Source of the DNA: Pedobacter changchengzhani
GTDB lineage: Bacteria; Bacteroidota; Bacteroidia; Sphingobacteriales; Sphingobacteriaceae
Length of the DNA stretch: 64,000 nt
NCBI RefSeq assembly: GCF_004354365.1
Contig: NZ_SJCY01000003.1
Span: 372,001 to 436,000 of the forward strand
Direction: 5' to 3'
Of the stretch, positions 45,905 through 54,853 are shown piece after piece. Positions within the stretch are counted from its first letter, which is position 1, and each line of letters begins with the position of its first letter. The notes under the pieces are model-generated. The model had not been told where the DNA came from. It did not search any database and saw nothing but the letters and a program-made list of their open reading frames with translations. The translations under genes were made by a program, and so were the position numbers.

Positions 45905-47659
45905 ATGAAAATTAAAACTAAACTCCGCCTAGGCTTCGGCTTTCTATTTTTTATTGTGATTGCTTTCGGAAGCATTTCGCTTTACCATATCAATCAGATC
46001 GAAAAACGGTCTAAAGTTATTCTGAAGGATAATTATAAATCGTTGCAATATGTAAATCAAATGAGAGCAGAATTAGATGCTCAAAATGGTTTACTAAACG
46101 AAAAAAATAGAACAGCTTTCGGTTTAATAATTGCAGCAGAATCTAAAAACATTACCGAAAAGGGCGAAAAAGAAGCTGTTTCGAATCTTCAAAACTCTTT
46201 TGAAAGATTAAAGGTTGTTAATCTATCAAAAAACGAAAACGATTTACTTCAATCGGAAGTGCGGTTACAGTTGCGAAATATCGATGAGGTAAATATGAAA
46301 GCCATCGTTAGGAAAAATGATGATGCTCAACACGCAACACAAAGAGCAACCCTTTTTTTAGGCGCTACCGCATTTGTATGCTTTTTAATTTTATTCACTT
46401 TCATTGTTAATTTCCCGAGTTTTATTGCCAATCCGCTAAGTGAATTATTGGTTGGTATTAGAGAAATTAGCAGAAAAAACTATAAAAAGCACCTGCATTT
46501 CGAAGGAAACGATGAGTTTAACGAGTTGGCTTCTGCATTTAACAAAATGGCAAATGAGCTTAACCGTTGGGATAATTCCAACGTTGCAGAAATTAAGTCA
46601 GAGAAGCAACGCATCGAAACTATTATAGAACAGATGCAAGATGCGATTATTGGATTAAACGAAAAGCAAGAAATTTTATTTTTTAATAAAGTTGCTGCCG
46701 ATTTATTGAATTTAGATCCGCTTAAAGTTGTCGGTAGTAATGCGGTTTCGCTTGGCGAGAAAAACGAGTTATTAAAGAAAATACTGAATACCAACCAAAC
46801 CGAAGAAGCGCTAAAAATTTACACCAACGAAAAGGAATCGTATTTTGTGCTCGAACATCGAGAAATTATCATCCCAAATAATGATGACCAATTAGAAGCA
46901 GTGCTTAAAACAAGTACAAAAACAGTTGGTACGGTGTATGTATTAAAAAATATTACAAAATTTAAAGAGCTGGATGAAGCTAAAACTAATTTTATAGCAA
47001 CCGTTTCGCATGAATTGAAAACGCCTCTTTCATCTATCAAAATGAGTTTAAAACTGCTCGACGATCAGCGCATAGGCGATATGAACGATGAACAGAAACA
47101 ATTGGTTACTCATATTAAAGAAGATAGCGATCGCTTACTAAAAATAACGAGTGAACTTCTTGATTTGGCTCAGGTAGAAACAGGAAATCTCCATTTGAAT
47201 TTAGTTAGAACCAAACCAGAAACGATCATAGATTTCGCGATTGATGCCGTTAATTTTCAGGCACAACAAAAAGAAATTAAACTAAATGTCAACATAGAGG
47301 GTACTGTAGCGATGATAAATGCTGATGTGCAAAAAACGACTTGGGTTTTAGTTAATCTGCTATCGAACGCCATGCGTTACAGTAGTGCTAAATCTGTTGT
47401 AATTGTCGGTTTATCCGAAAAAAATGGATTTGTAGAATTTTCAGTCCGCGATTTTGGAAAGGGCATTGAAGAGCAGTATTTAAAAAGACTTTTCGAAAGG
47501 TATTATCAAGTGCCAACCGACGGACAAAATAAATCGGGCACAGGTTTGGGTTTGGCTATATCGAAAGATTTTATTGAGGCCGAAAAAGGGAGTATTTACG
47601 TAGAAAGTTCTATCGGAGAGGGCAGTAAATTTAGTTTTTTAATTCCTGTGGCAGATTAA
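45905..47659 (+). CDS. HAMP/PAS sensor histidine kinase
   Basis: The 584-residue kinase has membrane helices at about 8-28 and 148-172 around a helical periplasmic sensor. A HAMP domain (about 172-226), a PAS-like domain (about 235-350), a HisKA domain with phospho-acceptor His369 (SHELKTP) and an HATPase domain follow. The HATPase domain shows LVNLLSNAMRYS, DFGKGI and GTGLGLAIS. It follows the KdpD-like gene by 14 bp. It is the likely phosphodonor of the sigma-54 regulator at 37096, with the KdpD-like protein acting as accessory input. Confidence 0.93.
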   Translation: MKIKTKLRLGFGFLFFIVIAFGSISLYHINQIEKRSKVILKDNYKSLQYVNQMRAELDAQNGLLNEKNRTAFGLIIAAESKNITEKGEKEAVSNLQNSFERLKVVNLSKNENDLLQSEVRLQLRNIDEVNMKAIVRKNDDAQHATQRATLFLGATAFVCFLILFTFIVNFPSFIANPLSELLVGIREISRKNYKKHLHFEGNDEFNELASAFNKMANELNRWDNSNVAEIKSEKQRIETIIEQMQDAIIGLNEKQEILFFNKVAADLLNLDPLKVVGSNAVSLGEKNELLKKILNTNQTEEALKIYTNEKESYFVLEHREIIIPNNDDQLEAVLKTSTKTVGTVYVLKNITKFKELDEAKTNFIATVSHELKTPLSSIKMSLKLLDDQRIGDMNDEQKQLVTHIKEDSDRLLKITSELLDLAQVETGNLHLNLVRTKPETIIDFAIDAVNFQAQQKEIKLNVNIEGTVAMINADVQKTTWVLVNLLSNAMRYSSAKSVVIVGLSEKNGFVEFSVRDFGKGIEEQYLKRLFERYYQVPTDGQNKSGTGLGLAISKDFIEAEKGSIYVESSIGEGSKFSFLIPVAD

Positions 47660-47682
47660 ATTAAAGCTTTCAGAAAAATTTT

Positions 47683-49782
47683 TTAAAACAACTGCGAAGT
47701 ACCCAAATAACTGTTCACGTGTCGTAATAATTTATCGCCAATTTCTCGTGCATTGCCAACGCCAATCCCTTTAAGTGCGGCCAATTGATCTATTGTTTTA
47801 GGTAATTTACTGGCAATTTGAACAATGGTTTGCTCAGAGATGATGCTGTGTGGAGGTACGTTTTGCGCTTTGGCATAGCTTTCTCGCCAATTTAACAGGG
47901 TATTGTAAAGCTGAATATTTTCTATCTCTTTAGGTTCTTCTTTTGGTTTAATCGCCTTTCTATTCTGTAAAATCACGAATTTGTTGCTCGCAGTATAGTT
48001 TGTATTAGCGTAATTTGATGGTGAAAATTGAGCCCAATTAAGCTTTAATAAGTTTATTTTGATTTCTAATTCGCTCAAGAAATTATTAATCACAGTCAGC
48101 ATTTTTTCTGCTTTTTCATCCATGTAAATGTTGACGCCGGCCATTTTTTCCATTTCCGAGATGACAAAATCAACCTTCGGTATAAAATAGGAAACCGCTT
48201 TTTCTAAACGGATAATGAATGTTTTTGCGTTAGTAAATTTTTCGGTTTTTGGTTGATTGGATAACTCTTTCGTATTGAATAGTATTGCGATTTTAAAAAT
48301 TTCTTGCTTTAAGGGCACGTTAATTTTATCTACTAATTCTTTAAAACTAATATTCTCTCGTTGGTTATTGAAATTATTTTCCTCCAAAAATTTAAACAGC
48401 TTTTCTATGGATGTAAAATCAAAAAGCGCTTCAATTAACGACCATTCGTAAGCTATTTTATAGGTGTTTAAACTTTGTAAAGTGGGTGTATTTGCAATTG
48501 CATTGTTTGTGAATTGAATTATCCTTGGGTCGGTAATAATGTTTTCTTGTTTTACTGGCGATTTAAGCACCAAGCCTTCCAAACTTCGGCACCTGCTCAA
48601 AGCAACGTATGCTTGCCCATGCGTAAACGATGCGCTTACATCAACAATGGCCTTATCAAAAGTTAAACCTTGACTTTTATGAACGGTAATTGCCCAAGCC
48701 AACTTAAAAGGAAATTGAAAGAAAGAACCTGTATTTGTCTCGCGGATTTTATTATCGTCTTGATTTAGGTTGTATTTTATATTTTGCCACTCTTCTCTAC
48801 TTACCGCTATTTCTCCAGAACCATCAATAAAAGAAACACTTATTGTATCCTCCTGTATGGCTGTAATTTTGCCAGCTTTACCATTATAATATTGTTTCTT
48901 TCCCGATGAATCATTTTTAATGAACATTACTTGAGCGCCCAGTTTTATTTGCAGTAACTCATCTGTTGGGTACGCATCTTTAGGGAAATCGCCAACAATA
49001 ACAGCCTGGAAAATTTTTACTTCATCAGTTAAATTATTTAAGCAATCGCTGTTAATCTGAGTTACGAGTTGATTGTGCGTGGTTAAAGTGATATATTCAT
49101 CTTTCCAAACTTCATCCAAAACGTCGTCATGTCGCTCATTTAATTTATCTAAAAGCAATGTTGAGATGTTGTTCTCTCTAATTCCATTCAATATCTCAAG
49201 AAAAAGTGGGTCCGATTGGCGATAAACTTTCTCTAATAAAAATGTAGTTAAAGTGGTTTTTTTTAATACTTGGCTGTCGAAGAAGTACGGGCTTGCATAA
49301 TATTTCTTCAATACGTGCCATGCATCATTAGCTACTGGAGAGAGTTGGTATAAGTCGCCAATCATAAGCACTTGTACGCCACCAAATGCAGTTTTTATGC
49401 CTCTTACTTTTCGCAATGTGAAATCGATAAAGTCGATTAAATCAGCCCTCACCATACTCACTTCATCAATAATGAGTAATTCTAAACACCTCAGTAATTT
49501 GCTTTTTTCCTCGGAGAATTTGATAATTTTTTCGTTACTTTCTAACTCAGTTGTTGGCGGAATTAAAGGCCCGAATGGAATTTGAAAGAATGAATGTAAA
49601 GTTACACCGCCTGCATTTATTGCCGCTACGGCCGTTGGCGCTACTACTGCAAAATTCTTTTTTGTGGTATCTCTTATTTGTCTAAGTAAAGTTGTTTTAC
49701 CAGTTCCTGCCTTGCCTGTTAAAAATATAGGCTGATTGGTAAGTGATAAAAAATCGAGAATTAGCTGGTTATCAGTAGACAA
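47683..49782 (-). CDS. Pif1-like helicase with HRDC-type C-terminus
   Basis: The 699-residue helicase has Walker A GKAGTGKT (23-30), the Pif1-type APTAVAAINAGGVTLHSFF, Walker B LLIIDEVSMVRADL, VLMIGDLYQLSPV, the motif V/VI segment AWAITVHKSQGLTFDKAIVDV, and YVALSRCRSLEGL. A C-terminal HRDC-like domain (SKLPKTIDQLAALKGIGVGNAREIGDKLL) covers the last 60 residues. Pif1-family enzymes unwind DNA 5' to 3' and resolve hairpins and G-quadruplexes. A palindrome array begins about 100 bp upstream of its start codon. Confidence 0.9.
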   Translation of the reverse strand: MSTDNQLILDFLSLTNQPIFLTGKAGTGKTTLLRQIRDTTKKNFAVVAPTAVAAINAGGVTLHSFFQIPFGPLIPPTTELESNEKIIKFSEEKSKLLRCLELLIIDEVSMVRADLIDFIDFTLRKVRGIKTAFGGVQVLMIGDLYQLSPVANDAWHVLKKYYASPYFFDSQVLKKTTLTTFLLEKVYRQSDPLFLEILNGIRENNISTLLLDKLNERHDDVLDEVWKDEYITLTTHNQLVTQINSDCLNNLTDEVKIFQAVIVGDFPKDAYPTDELLQIKLGAQVMFIKNDSSGKKQYYNGKAGKITAIQEDTISVSFIDGSGEIAVSREEWQNIKYNLNQDDNKIRETNTGSFFQFPFKLAWAITVHKSQGLTFDKAIVDVSASFTHGQAYVALSRCRSLEGLVLKSPVKQENIITDPRIIQFTNNAIANTPTLQSLNTYKIAYEWSLIEALFDFTSIEKLFKFLEENNFNNQRENISFKELVDKINVPLKQEIFKIAILFNTKELSNQPKTEKFTNAKTFIIRLEKAVSYFIPKVDFVISEMEKMAGVNIYMDEKAEKMLTVINNFLSELEIKINLLKLNWAQFSPSNYANTNYTASNKFVILQNRKAIKPKEEPKEIENIQLYNTLLNWRESYAKAQNVPPHSIISEQTIVQIASKLPKTIDQLAALKGIGVGNAREIGDKLLRHVNSYLGTSQLF

Positions 49783-49879
49783 ATTAGATAAAGTTTAAAT
49801 TTTGCTAAAAATACAACCATTTTTTATTTTTTTACTAAAAATATTGGTATAAATTTGCGAGTAGTTATAAATGTTTATA

Positions 49880-51130
49880 ACCACAGATAAAAAGGATGAA
49901 CACAGATTTCCACGGAATTTTGAATAGCGTTAAGTTTTTTTTGACGTGTGTTCCGAGCTTCCGTGGCTAATTTAGTGCCATAGTTTTTTTGCCACGGAAA
50001 CACAGATTTCCACGGAATATGATTGGTTAAGTTTTTTTTCCGTGTGTTCCGAGCTTCCGTGGCTGATTTAGTACCATAGTTTTTTTGCCACGGAAACACA
50101 GATTTTCACGGAATATGATTGATTAAGTTTTTTTTCGTGTGTTCGGAGTTTCCGTGGCTGATGTAGTGCAACAGTTATTTTGCCACGGAAACACAGATTT
50201 CCAAGGAATTTTGAATAGCGTTAAGTTTTTTTTCCATGTGTTCCGAGTTTCCGTGGCTGATTTAGTGCAACAATTTTTTTGCCACGGAAACACAGATTTT
50301 TACGGAATTTGAATAGCGTTAAGTTTTTTTTTCCGTGTGTTCAGAGCTTCCGTGGCTAATTTAGTGCCATAGTTTTTTTGCCGCGGAAACGCAGATTTCC
50401 ACGGAATTTGAATAGCGTTAAGTTTTTTTCCGTGTGTTCCGAGCTTCCGTGGCTAATTTAGTGTTATAGTTTTTTTGCCACGGAAACACAGATTTCCACG
50501 GAATATGATTGATTAAGTTTTTTTTTCCGTGTGTTCCGAGTTTCCGTGGCTAATTTAGTGCAACAATTTTTTTGCCACGGAAACACAGATTTCCAAGGAA
50601 TTTTGAATAGCGTTAAGTTTTTTTTCCGTGTGTTCCGAGTTTCCGTGGCTAATTTAGTGCCATAGTTTTTTTTGCCACGGAAACACAGATTTCCATGGAA
50701 TTTTGAATAACGTTAAGTTTTTTTTACGTGTGTTCCGAGTTTCCGTGGCTAATTTAAGTGCCATGGTTTTTTTGCCACGGAAACACAGATTTCCACGGAA
50801 TATGAATAGCGTTAAGTTTTTTTTCCGTGTGTTCCGAGTTTCCGTGGCTAATTTAGTGCCATAGTTTTTTGCCACGGAAACATAGATTTCCACGGGATTT
50901 AAATTGGGTTAATTTTTTTTTCCGTGTGTTCCGAGCTTCCGTGGCTAATTTAGTGCGATAGTTTTTTTGCCACGGAAACACAGATTTTCACGGAATTTGA
51001 ATAGCGTTAATTTTTTTTTCCGTGTGTTCCGAGTTTCCGTGGCTGATGTAGTGCCATAGTTTTTTTGCCACGGAAACACAGATTTCCACGGAATTTTGAA
51101 TAGCGTTAAGTTTTTTTCCGTGTGTTCCGA
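49880..51130. repeat. Array of about 12 palindromic units of 95-100 bp
   Basis: Units begin with GCCACGGAA at 49991, 50087, 50182, 50281, 50380 (GCCGCGG variant), 50477, 50574, 50674, 50774, 50871, 50969 and 51067. A degenerate leading unit starts at 49880, and the last is cut at 51130. Each unit holds arms GCCACGGAA and TTCCGTGGC, a T-run of 7-9 between the halves, and a spacer (TAATTTAGTGCCATAG) with another T-run. The period is not a multiple of three and varies, so it does not encode protein repeats. Confidence 0.95.
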
Positions 51131-51172
51131 GGGTAAAAATTTGAATGTTAATGAGAAGAATGAAATAAATTG

Positions 51173-51829
51173 ATGAAGAACGATAATGAACCAATTTCTG
51201 AAATCATAGTAACACAGTCGCTACCTAGTGTGCCCGAATACTACCGGCGAGAAACGCCCTGGCATAGGGACTGGAAACTTGCATTTCCAAAACATTACAG
51301 AGAAATCAGTTTTTTAGATGAAACTTTAAATGAAATTCATCGAGCTGATGTTTGTACGCCGTGCAAAACTATTATTGAGTTTCAAAACTCGCCAATCACT
51401 TTAACAGAACTTAAAAGTAGGGAAGCGTATTATAAAAACCTCATTTGGGTACTGAATGGTAAAAAGTTTAAAGGCTTTCGAGTATTAAAACACTTGCCAG
51501 ATGTTGACGACCCTAAATTGGCTGATTACGAATTTTGCCATTCTGATCACTTATCAATGGTGCGAAAAAGCGATATAATAAAGGGAGTTTTAAAACCAAA
51601 AATTTTAAACTTTTATCATCCTGAAATTAAGGCTATCCCATTAACATCTTATTATTATTCTTTCTGTTGGAAACAACCTCACACTGTTTGGTATGAAGCA
51701 AAAGCGCCCATAATTGTCGATTTAGGTGGCCATTTTCTGTATGAGCTTCGCCAGCGTAAGCAAATTTCTGGTAATTATCCATACCTTAAAATTATTAGTA
51801 GAAAAGCATTTATTGATCAATATCTATAA
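51173..51829 (+). CDS. CoiA-like nuclease (competence protein family)
   Basis: The 218-residue protein fits the PD-(D/E)XK nuclease core of CoiA. It has ETPWHRDWK at the start, HRADV with Asp59, the E-x-Q motif IEFQNS (Glu69, Gln71), and then SREAYYKNLIWVLN. CoiA proteins act in DNA uptake and recombination in competent bacteria. This single-domain form is shorter than Bacillus CoiA. The ATG at 51173 is used, since an in-frame TGA lies 12 bp upstream. The gene lies between the palindrome array and an isolated repeat end, as if the three form one inserted segment. Confidence 0.75.
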   Translation: MKNDNEPISEIIVTQSLPSVPEYYRRETPWHRDWKLAFPKHYREISFLDETLNEIHRADVCTPCKTIIEFQNSPITLTELKSREAYYKNLIWVLNGKKFKGFRVLKHLPDVDDPKLADYEFCHSDHLSMVRKSDIIKGVLKPKILNFYHPEIKAIPLTSYYYSFCWKQPHTVWYEAKAPIIVDLGGHFLYELRQRKQISGNYPYLKIISRKAFIDQYL

Positions 51830-51890
51830 CCTGTAATTATCAATTTTCGGTAAAAAATATACCAATATGGTTGTTAAAAAATCTTAAATG

Positions 51891-51911
51891 TTTCCACGGA
51901 TTATCTGTGGT
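51891..51911. repeat. Isolated repeat end matching the start of the array
   Basis: TTTCCACGGA (51891-51900) repeats 49907-49916 in direct orientation. TTATCTGTGGT (51901-51911) is the exact inverted copy of ACCACAGATAA at 49880-49890. Together they mark the right end of a 2.0-kb segment. Confidence 0.8.
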
Positions 51912-51965
51912 AAAATGATTAATTTTATCGACCGCTTAATAAATTAAACCTAACCACATCGAAAA

Positions 51966-52385
51966 ATGGCAACACTAAACACCTATCTAAATTTTAATGG
52001 AAATACCGAACAAGCATTCGATTTTTACAAAGCTGTTTTTGGTGGAGAATTTTTAGTCCTTCAACGTTATGGCGAGGTGGAAGGAGCTGAAGGCATGTCG
52101 GAAGAAGAAAAAAACAAGATTATGCATGTTTCATTGCCAATAGCAAACACCGTTTTAATGGGTACGGATATGCCTGCGAGTATGCCAAAGGTTTTGTTTG
52201 GCACTAACATTTCGTTATCCATCGGTGCAGAAAGCGAAGAAGAAGCTAAGTTAATATTTGATGGTTTAGCCGTTGGTGGTAAAATTACCATGCCTTTAGA
52301 AAAAACTTTTTGGGGCGCTTTTTTTGGTATGGTTACCGATCAATTCGGGCTCCACTGGATGGTGAACTATGATTATCCTGATTAA
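51966..52385 (+). CDS. VOC family protein, PhnB-like
   Basis: The 139-residue protein has the paired beta-alpha-beta-beta-beta units of the vicinal oxygen chelate fold. It starts TYLNFNGNTEQAFDFYKAVFGG and ends FWGAFFGMVTDQFGLHWMVNY, both typical of the PhnB-like branch. It includes the EEEKNKIMHVSLP strand. Members bind or modify small molecules; a substrate cannot be assigned. It is a stand-alone gene. Confidence 0.9.
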   Translation: MATLNTYLNFNGNTEQAFDFYKAVFGGEFLVLQRYGEVEGAEGMSEEEKNKIMHVSLPIANTVLMGTDMPASMPKVLFGTNISLSIGAESEEEAKLIFDGLAVGGKITMPLEKTFWGAFFGMVTDQFGLHWMVNYDYPD

Positions 52386-52486
52386 ATTATGAAATAGTAT
52401 AACAACACTTTCTTTTTAAACCTGAATGCTGTTGATTGTAAAATTTTGTAAATTATGAGTTAATTAACAACAATATTTACTTTTTG

Positions 52487-52494
52487 TAGTTTTG
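52487..52494 (+). promoter_or_regulatory. -7 promoter element of the DUF2147 gene
   Basis: TAGTTTTG matches TAnnTTTG and lies 47 bp before the start codon. The -33 element is weak. Confidence 0.45.
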
Positions 52495-52541
52495 CTTTTA
52501 GATAGCAATCGCTATATTTAAAAATACTAAATATAAAAGAT

Positions 52542-52973
52542 ATGAGAAAGTTCACCTTATTGTGCCTACTGTTTGTTACGGCCTCGTTTACTTTAATGGC
52601 GCAAAACAAAGATGCTATTGTTGGGAAATGGCTTAATCCAACTGGCGAAGGTCAGATTGAAGTTTATAAAAAAGGTGATCATTATTTCGGAAAGCTTTGT
52701 TGGATAAAAGAGCCGAATTTGAATGGAAAACCAAAAATGGATGCGAATAACCCTGAAACAAGTTTACGCAATAGACAATTGTTGAATTTAGAAATTCTGA
52801 AAAACTTTATTTTTGAGGATGGAAAATGGACTGACGGAACAATTTACGACCCAAAAAGTGGTAAGACCTACAGTTGTAACATGAGTTTGAAAGGGAATGA
52901 TGTTCTGAATATCCGTGGTTACGTTGGTATTTCACTTTTTGGCCGGTCGGAGACGTTTAAACGAGTTAAGTAA
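52542..52973 (+). CDS. DUF2147 domain exported protein
   Basis: The 143-residue protein has a signal peptide ending LMAQ and one DUF2147 beta-barrel-like domain: IVGKWLNPTGEGQIEVY, then GTIYDPKSGKTYSCNMSLKG and NIRGYVGISLFGRSETFKRV at the end. The fold is lipocalin-like and the ligand unknown. It lies 6 bp before the YCF48-like gene, so they form an operon driven from the promoter at about 52487. Confidence 0.92.
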   Translation: MRKFTLLCLLFVTASFTLMAQNKDAIVGKWLNPTGEGQIEVYKKGDHYFGKLCWIKEPNLNGKPKMDANNPETSLRNRQLLNLEILKNFIFEDGKWTDGTIYDPKSGKTYSCNMSLKGNDVLNIRGYVGISLFGRSETFKRVK

Positions 52974-52979
52974 ATTCTT

Positions 52980-53996
52980 ATGATTAAAATACTATGGTGC
53001 CTAATTCTGGCACCTTTTTTTTGTGTTGCTCAAAATTTTGAGCTTAAAATGTTGCATGATAAAACTTCAACGAGCGTTCGTGGTTTAAGCATTGTAAATG
53101 ATCAAATTATTTGGGTAAGTGGTAATTCGGGAACCATTGGCAAATCCGAAAATGGAGGTTTATCGTGGGAATGGTTTAAACCAAGTGGTTATGAGAAACT
53201 CGATTTTAGATCGATAAAAGCTTTTGACGGAATTCATGCAATTGTGGTTAATGCTGGCTCGCCTGCTTATGTTTTAAATACTTTTGATGGCGGAAAAACC
53301 TGGAAACAAACGTATAAAAATTTAGATTCTGCTATTTTTTATGATGGTATAAGTTTTTGGGATAAAAAAAATGGACTTGCTTTTGGCGATCCAATTAATA
53401 ATAAACTGCAATTATTAAAAACAGTTGATGGCGGTGAACATTGGGTGAACATATCAGAAAACTTAAAAGAAAAAACAATAGAAGGAGAGGCGGGTTTCGC
53501 TGCAAGTGGTACAGGCATAAAAACACTTCCTGATGGTAAAGTGTGGATTGCGAGTGGTGGTAAAGCATCAAATATTTATTATTCGGCTGATTTTGGTTTG
53601 AACTGGAAAATTTTTAAATGCCCAATTTGGCAAGGAGAAGAAACTACTGGTGCTTTTTCTATCGATTTTTTAGATGCAAAAAATGGGGTTGTTGTCGGCG
53701 GGAATTACAAAGCTGACCAAGATAATCGCAATAATATTCTCCTAACCAAAGATGGTGGGAAATCGTGGCAGCAGCCAATTTCGCCGGTTCTTGGTTTTCG
53801 GTCTTGCGTAATCTACGTTAATAAAGACACGCTTATTGCTACCGGAACTTCGGGCACAGATTTATCTAGCGATGGAGGAAAAAATTGGAAATCCATATCC
53901 AAAAAGAGTTTTAATGTCGTGCAAAAGTCTAAATCGGCAAGGCGGATTTTATTGGCTGGAGATGGCGGTGCTATTTATGAACTGGTGCTAAATTAA
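52980..53996 (+). CDS. YCF48-like exported beta-propeller protein
   Basis: The 338-residue protein has a signal peptide ending CVAQ, then a propeller with at least six Asp-box-like Gly-Gly/Gly-x-x-Trp turns (GGLSWEW, GGKTWKQ, GGEHWVN, FGLNWKI, GGKSWQQ, GGKNWKS). The pattern fits the photosystem-II-stability-factor-like (YCF48) or sialidase-like propellers common in Bacteroidota secreted proteins. No sialidase catalytic Arg triad is apparent, so a binding role is more likely. It follows the DUF2147 gene by 6 bp. Confidence 0.85.
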   Translation: MIKILWCLILAPFFCVAQNFELKMLHDKTSTSVRGLSIVNDQIIWVSGNSGTIGKSENGGLSWEWFKPSGYEKLDFRSIKAFDGIHAIVVNAGSPAYVLNTFDGGKTWKQTYKNLDSAIFYDGISFWDKKNGLAFGDPINNKLQLLKTVDGGEHWVNISENLKEKTIEGEAGFAASGTGIKTLPDGKVWIASGGKASNIYYSADFGLNWKIFKCPIWQGEETTGAFSIDFLDAKNGVVVGGNYKADQDNRNNILLTKDGGKSWQQPISPVLGFRSCVIYVNKDTLIATGTSGTDLSSDGGKNWKSISKKSFNVVQKSKSARRILLAGDGGAIYELVLN

Positions 53997-54175
53997 AATC
54001 TATTTAAGTTTAACTTGTAGCGCGCAATATTAAATTTTATGTTAAGATATTGGAGCTATTTCATACTACAAATAGTCAATAAAATATTTTCAATATCATC
54101 GTATTTAATAAATTGTTTTTCTGCAAAATAAACTACCTTTCGTGTTCGGTAGATCTGCCGAATTACGCCCTTTAA

Positions 54176-54766
54176 GTGGAAGAAATATTTAGTACGTTAA
54201 TTGATAGTTTTATTGATAACGAGGTTGGCATAGCGAGCAATTTTTTAAGTGCATCGCTGGCGAAGCATTTAAAGGAAAATCTAATCGCCTTATATTCAAG
54301 TAAGTTAATGCAAAATGCCGGTACGGGCAATAAAACTGAAATTGTACACAACAAGTTGGTGCGGGGCGATGTAATTTATTGGTTAGATCGAAGCCATAAT
54401 AATGCGTACGAAAATGAATTCTTTGATTTGATGGATGAGTTTGTCATTTATCTAAATCGTACGTGTTTTGCAGGTATTAAAGGCTATGAATTTCATTACA
54501 CGCTGTATGAGGAAGGTAGTTTTTATAAAAAACATATCGATCAGTTTCAAGAAAATGGGAGTAGAGCCTATTCAATGATTATGTATTTGAATACTGATTG
54601 GCAAATTTCGGATGGTGGTGAATTGTGTATTTATCACCGAAAGGGAATCCAAAATATTCCACCGATTAACGGCAGATCTGTTTTTTTTAAAAGTACAGAA
54701 CTTGCTCACGAAGTTTTAATTACCCTAAAACCGCGGATGAGTATTACCGGATGGTTAAAAATTTAA
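54176..54766 (+). CDS. 2OG-Fe(II) oxygenase
   Basis: The 196-residue enzyme carries the iron and 2-oxoglutarate ligands of the prolyl-hydroxylase-like superfamily: His120 and Asp122 (KKHIDQF), His178 (LAHEV) and Arg187 (KPRMSITGWL). YSMIMYLNTDW and GGELCIY form the jelly-roll core. It would hydroxylate a protein or small molecule with O2 and 2-oxoglutarate. Translation starts at a GTG that directly follows an in-frame TAA. A TTG-N18-TACCTTTC promoter-like pair lies at 54113-54141. Confidence 0.88.
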   Translation: MEEIFSTLIDSFIDNEVGIASNFLSASLAKHLKENLIALYSSKLMQNAGTGNKTEIVHNKLVRGDVIYWLDRSHNNAYENEFFDLMDEFVIYLNRTCFAGIKGYEFHYTLYEEGSFYKKHIDQFQENGSRAYSMIMYLNTDWQISDGGELCIYHRKGIQNIPPINGRSVFFKSTELAHEVLITLKPRMSITGWLKI

Positions 54767-54853
54767 AAATTCAAATCTCGGGCATTTTTACTAGCAACAG
54801 CACCACTTAGTTTTTAATATTTATGGGTTCATTTTGGTGATAGAAGTAGAGAT

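Noticed and set aside
49880-51130. CRISPR array
   Set aside because: Units are about 97 bp and similar over their whole length. There are no short repeats with unique spacers and no cas gene nearby.
51170-51172. TTG start of the CoiA-like gene
   Set aside because: The ATG follows immediately and is the normal choice.
49875-51194. Minus-strand reading frames with repeated PWQK-type peptides inside the array
   Set aside because: They are by-products of the DNA repeat. The unit length is 95-100 bp and not a multiple of three, frames change between units, and no start or stop is conserved.
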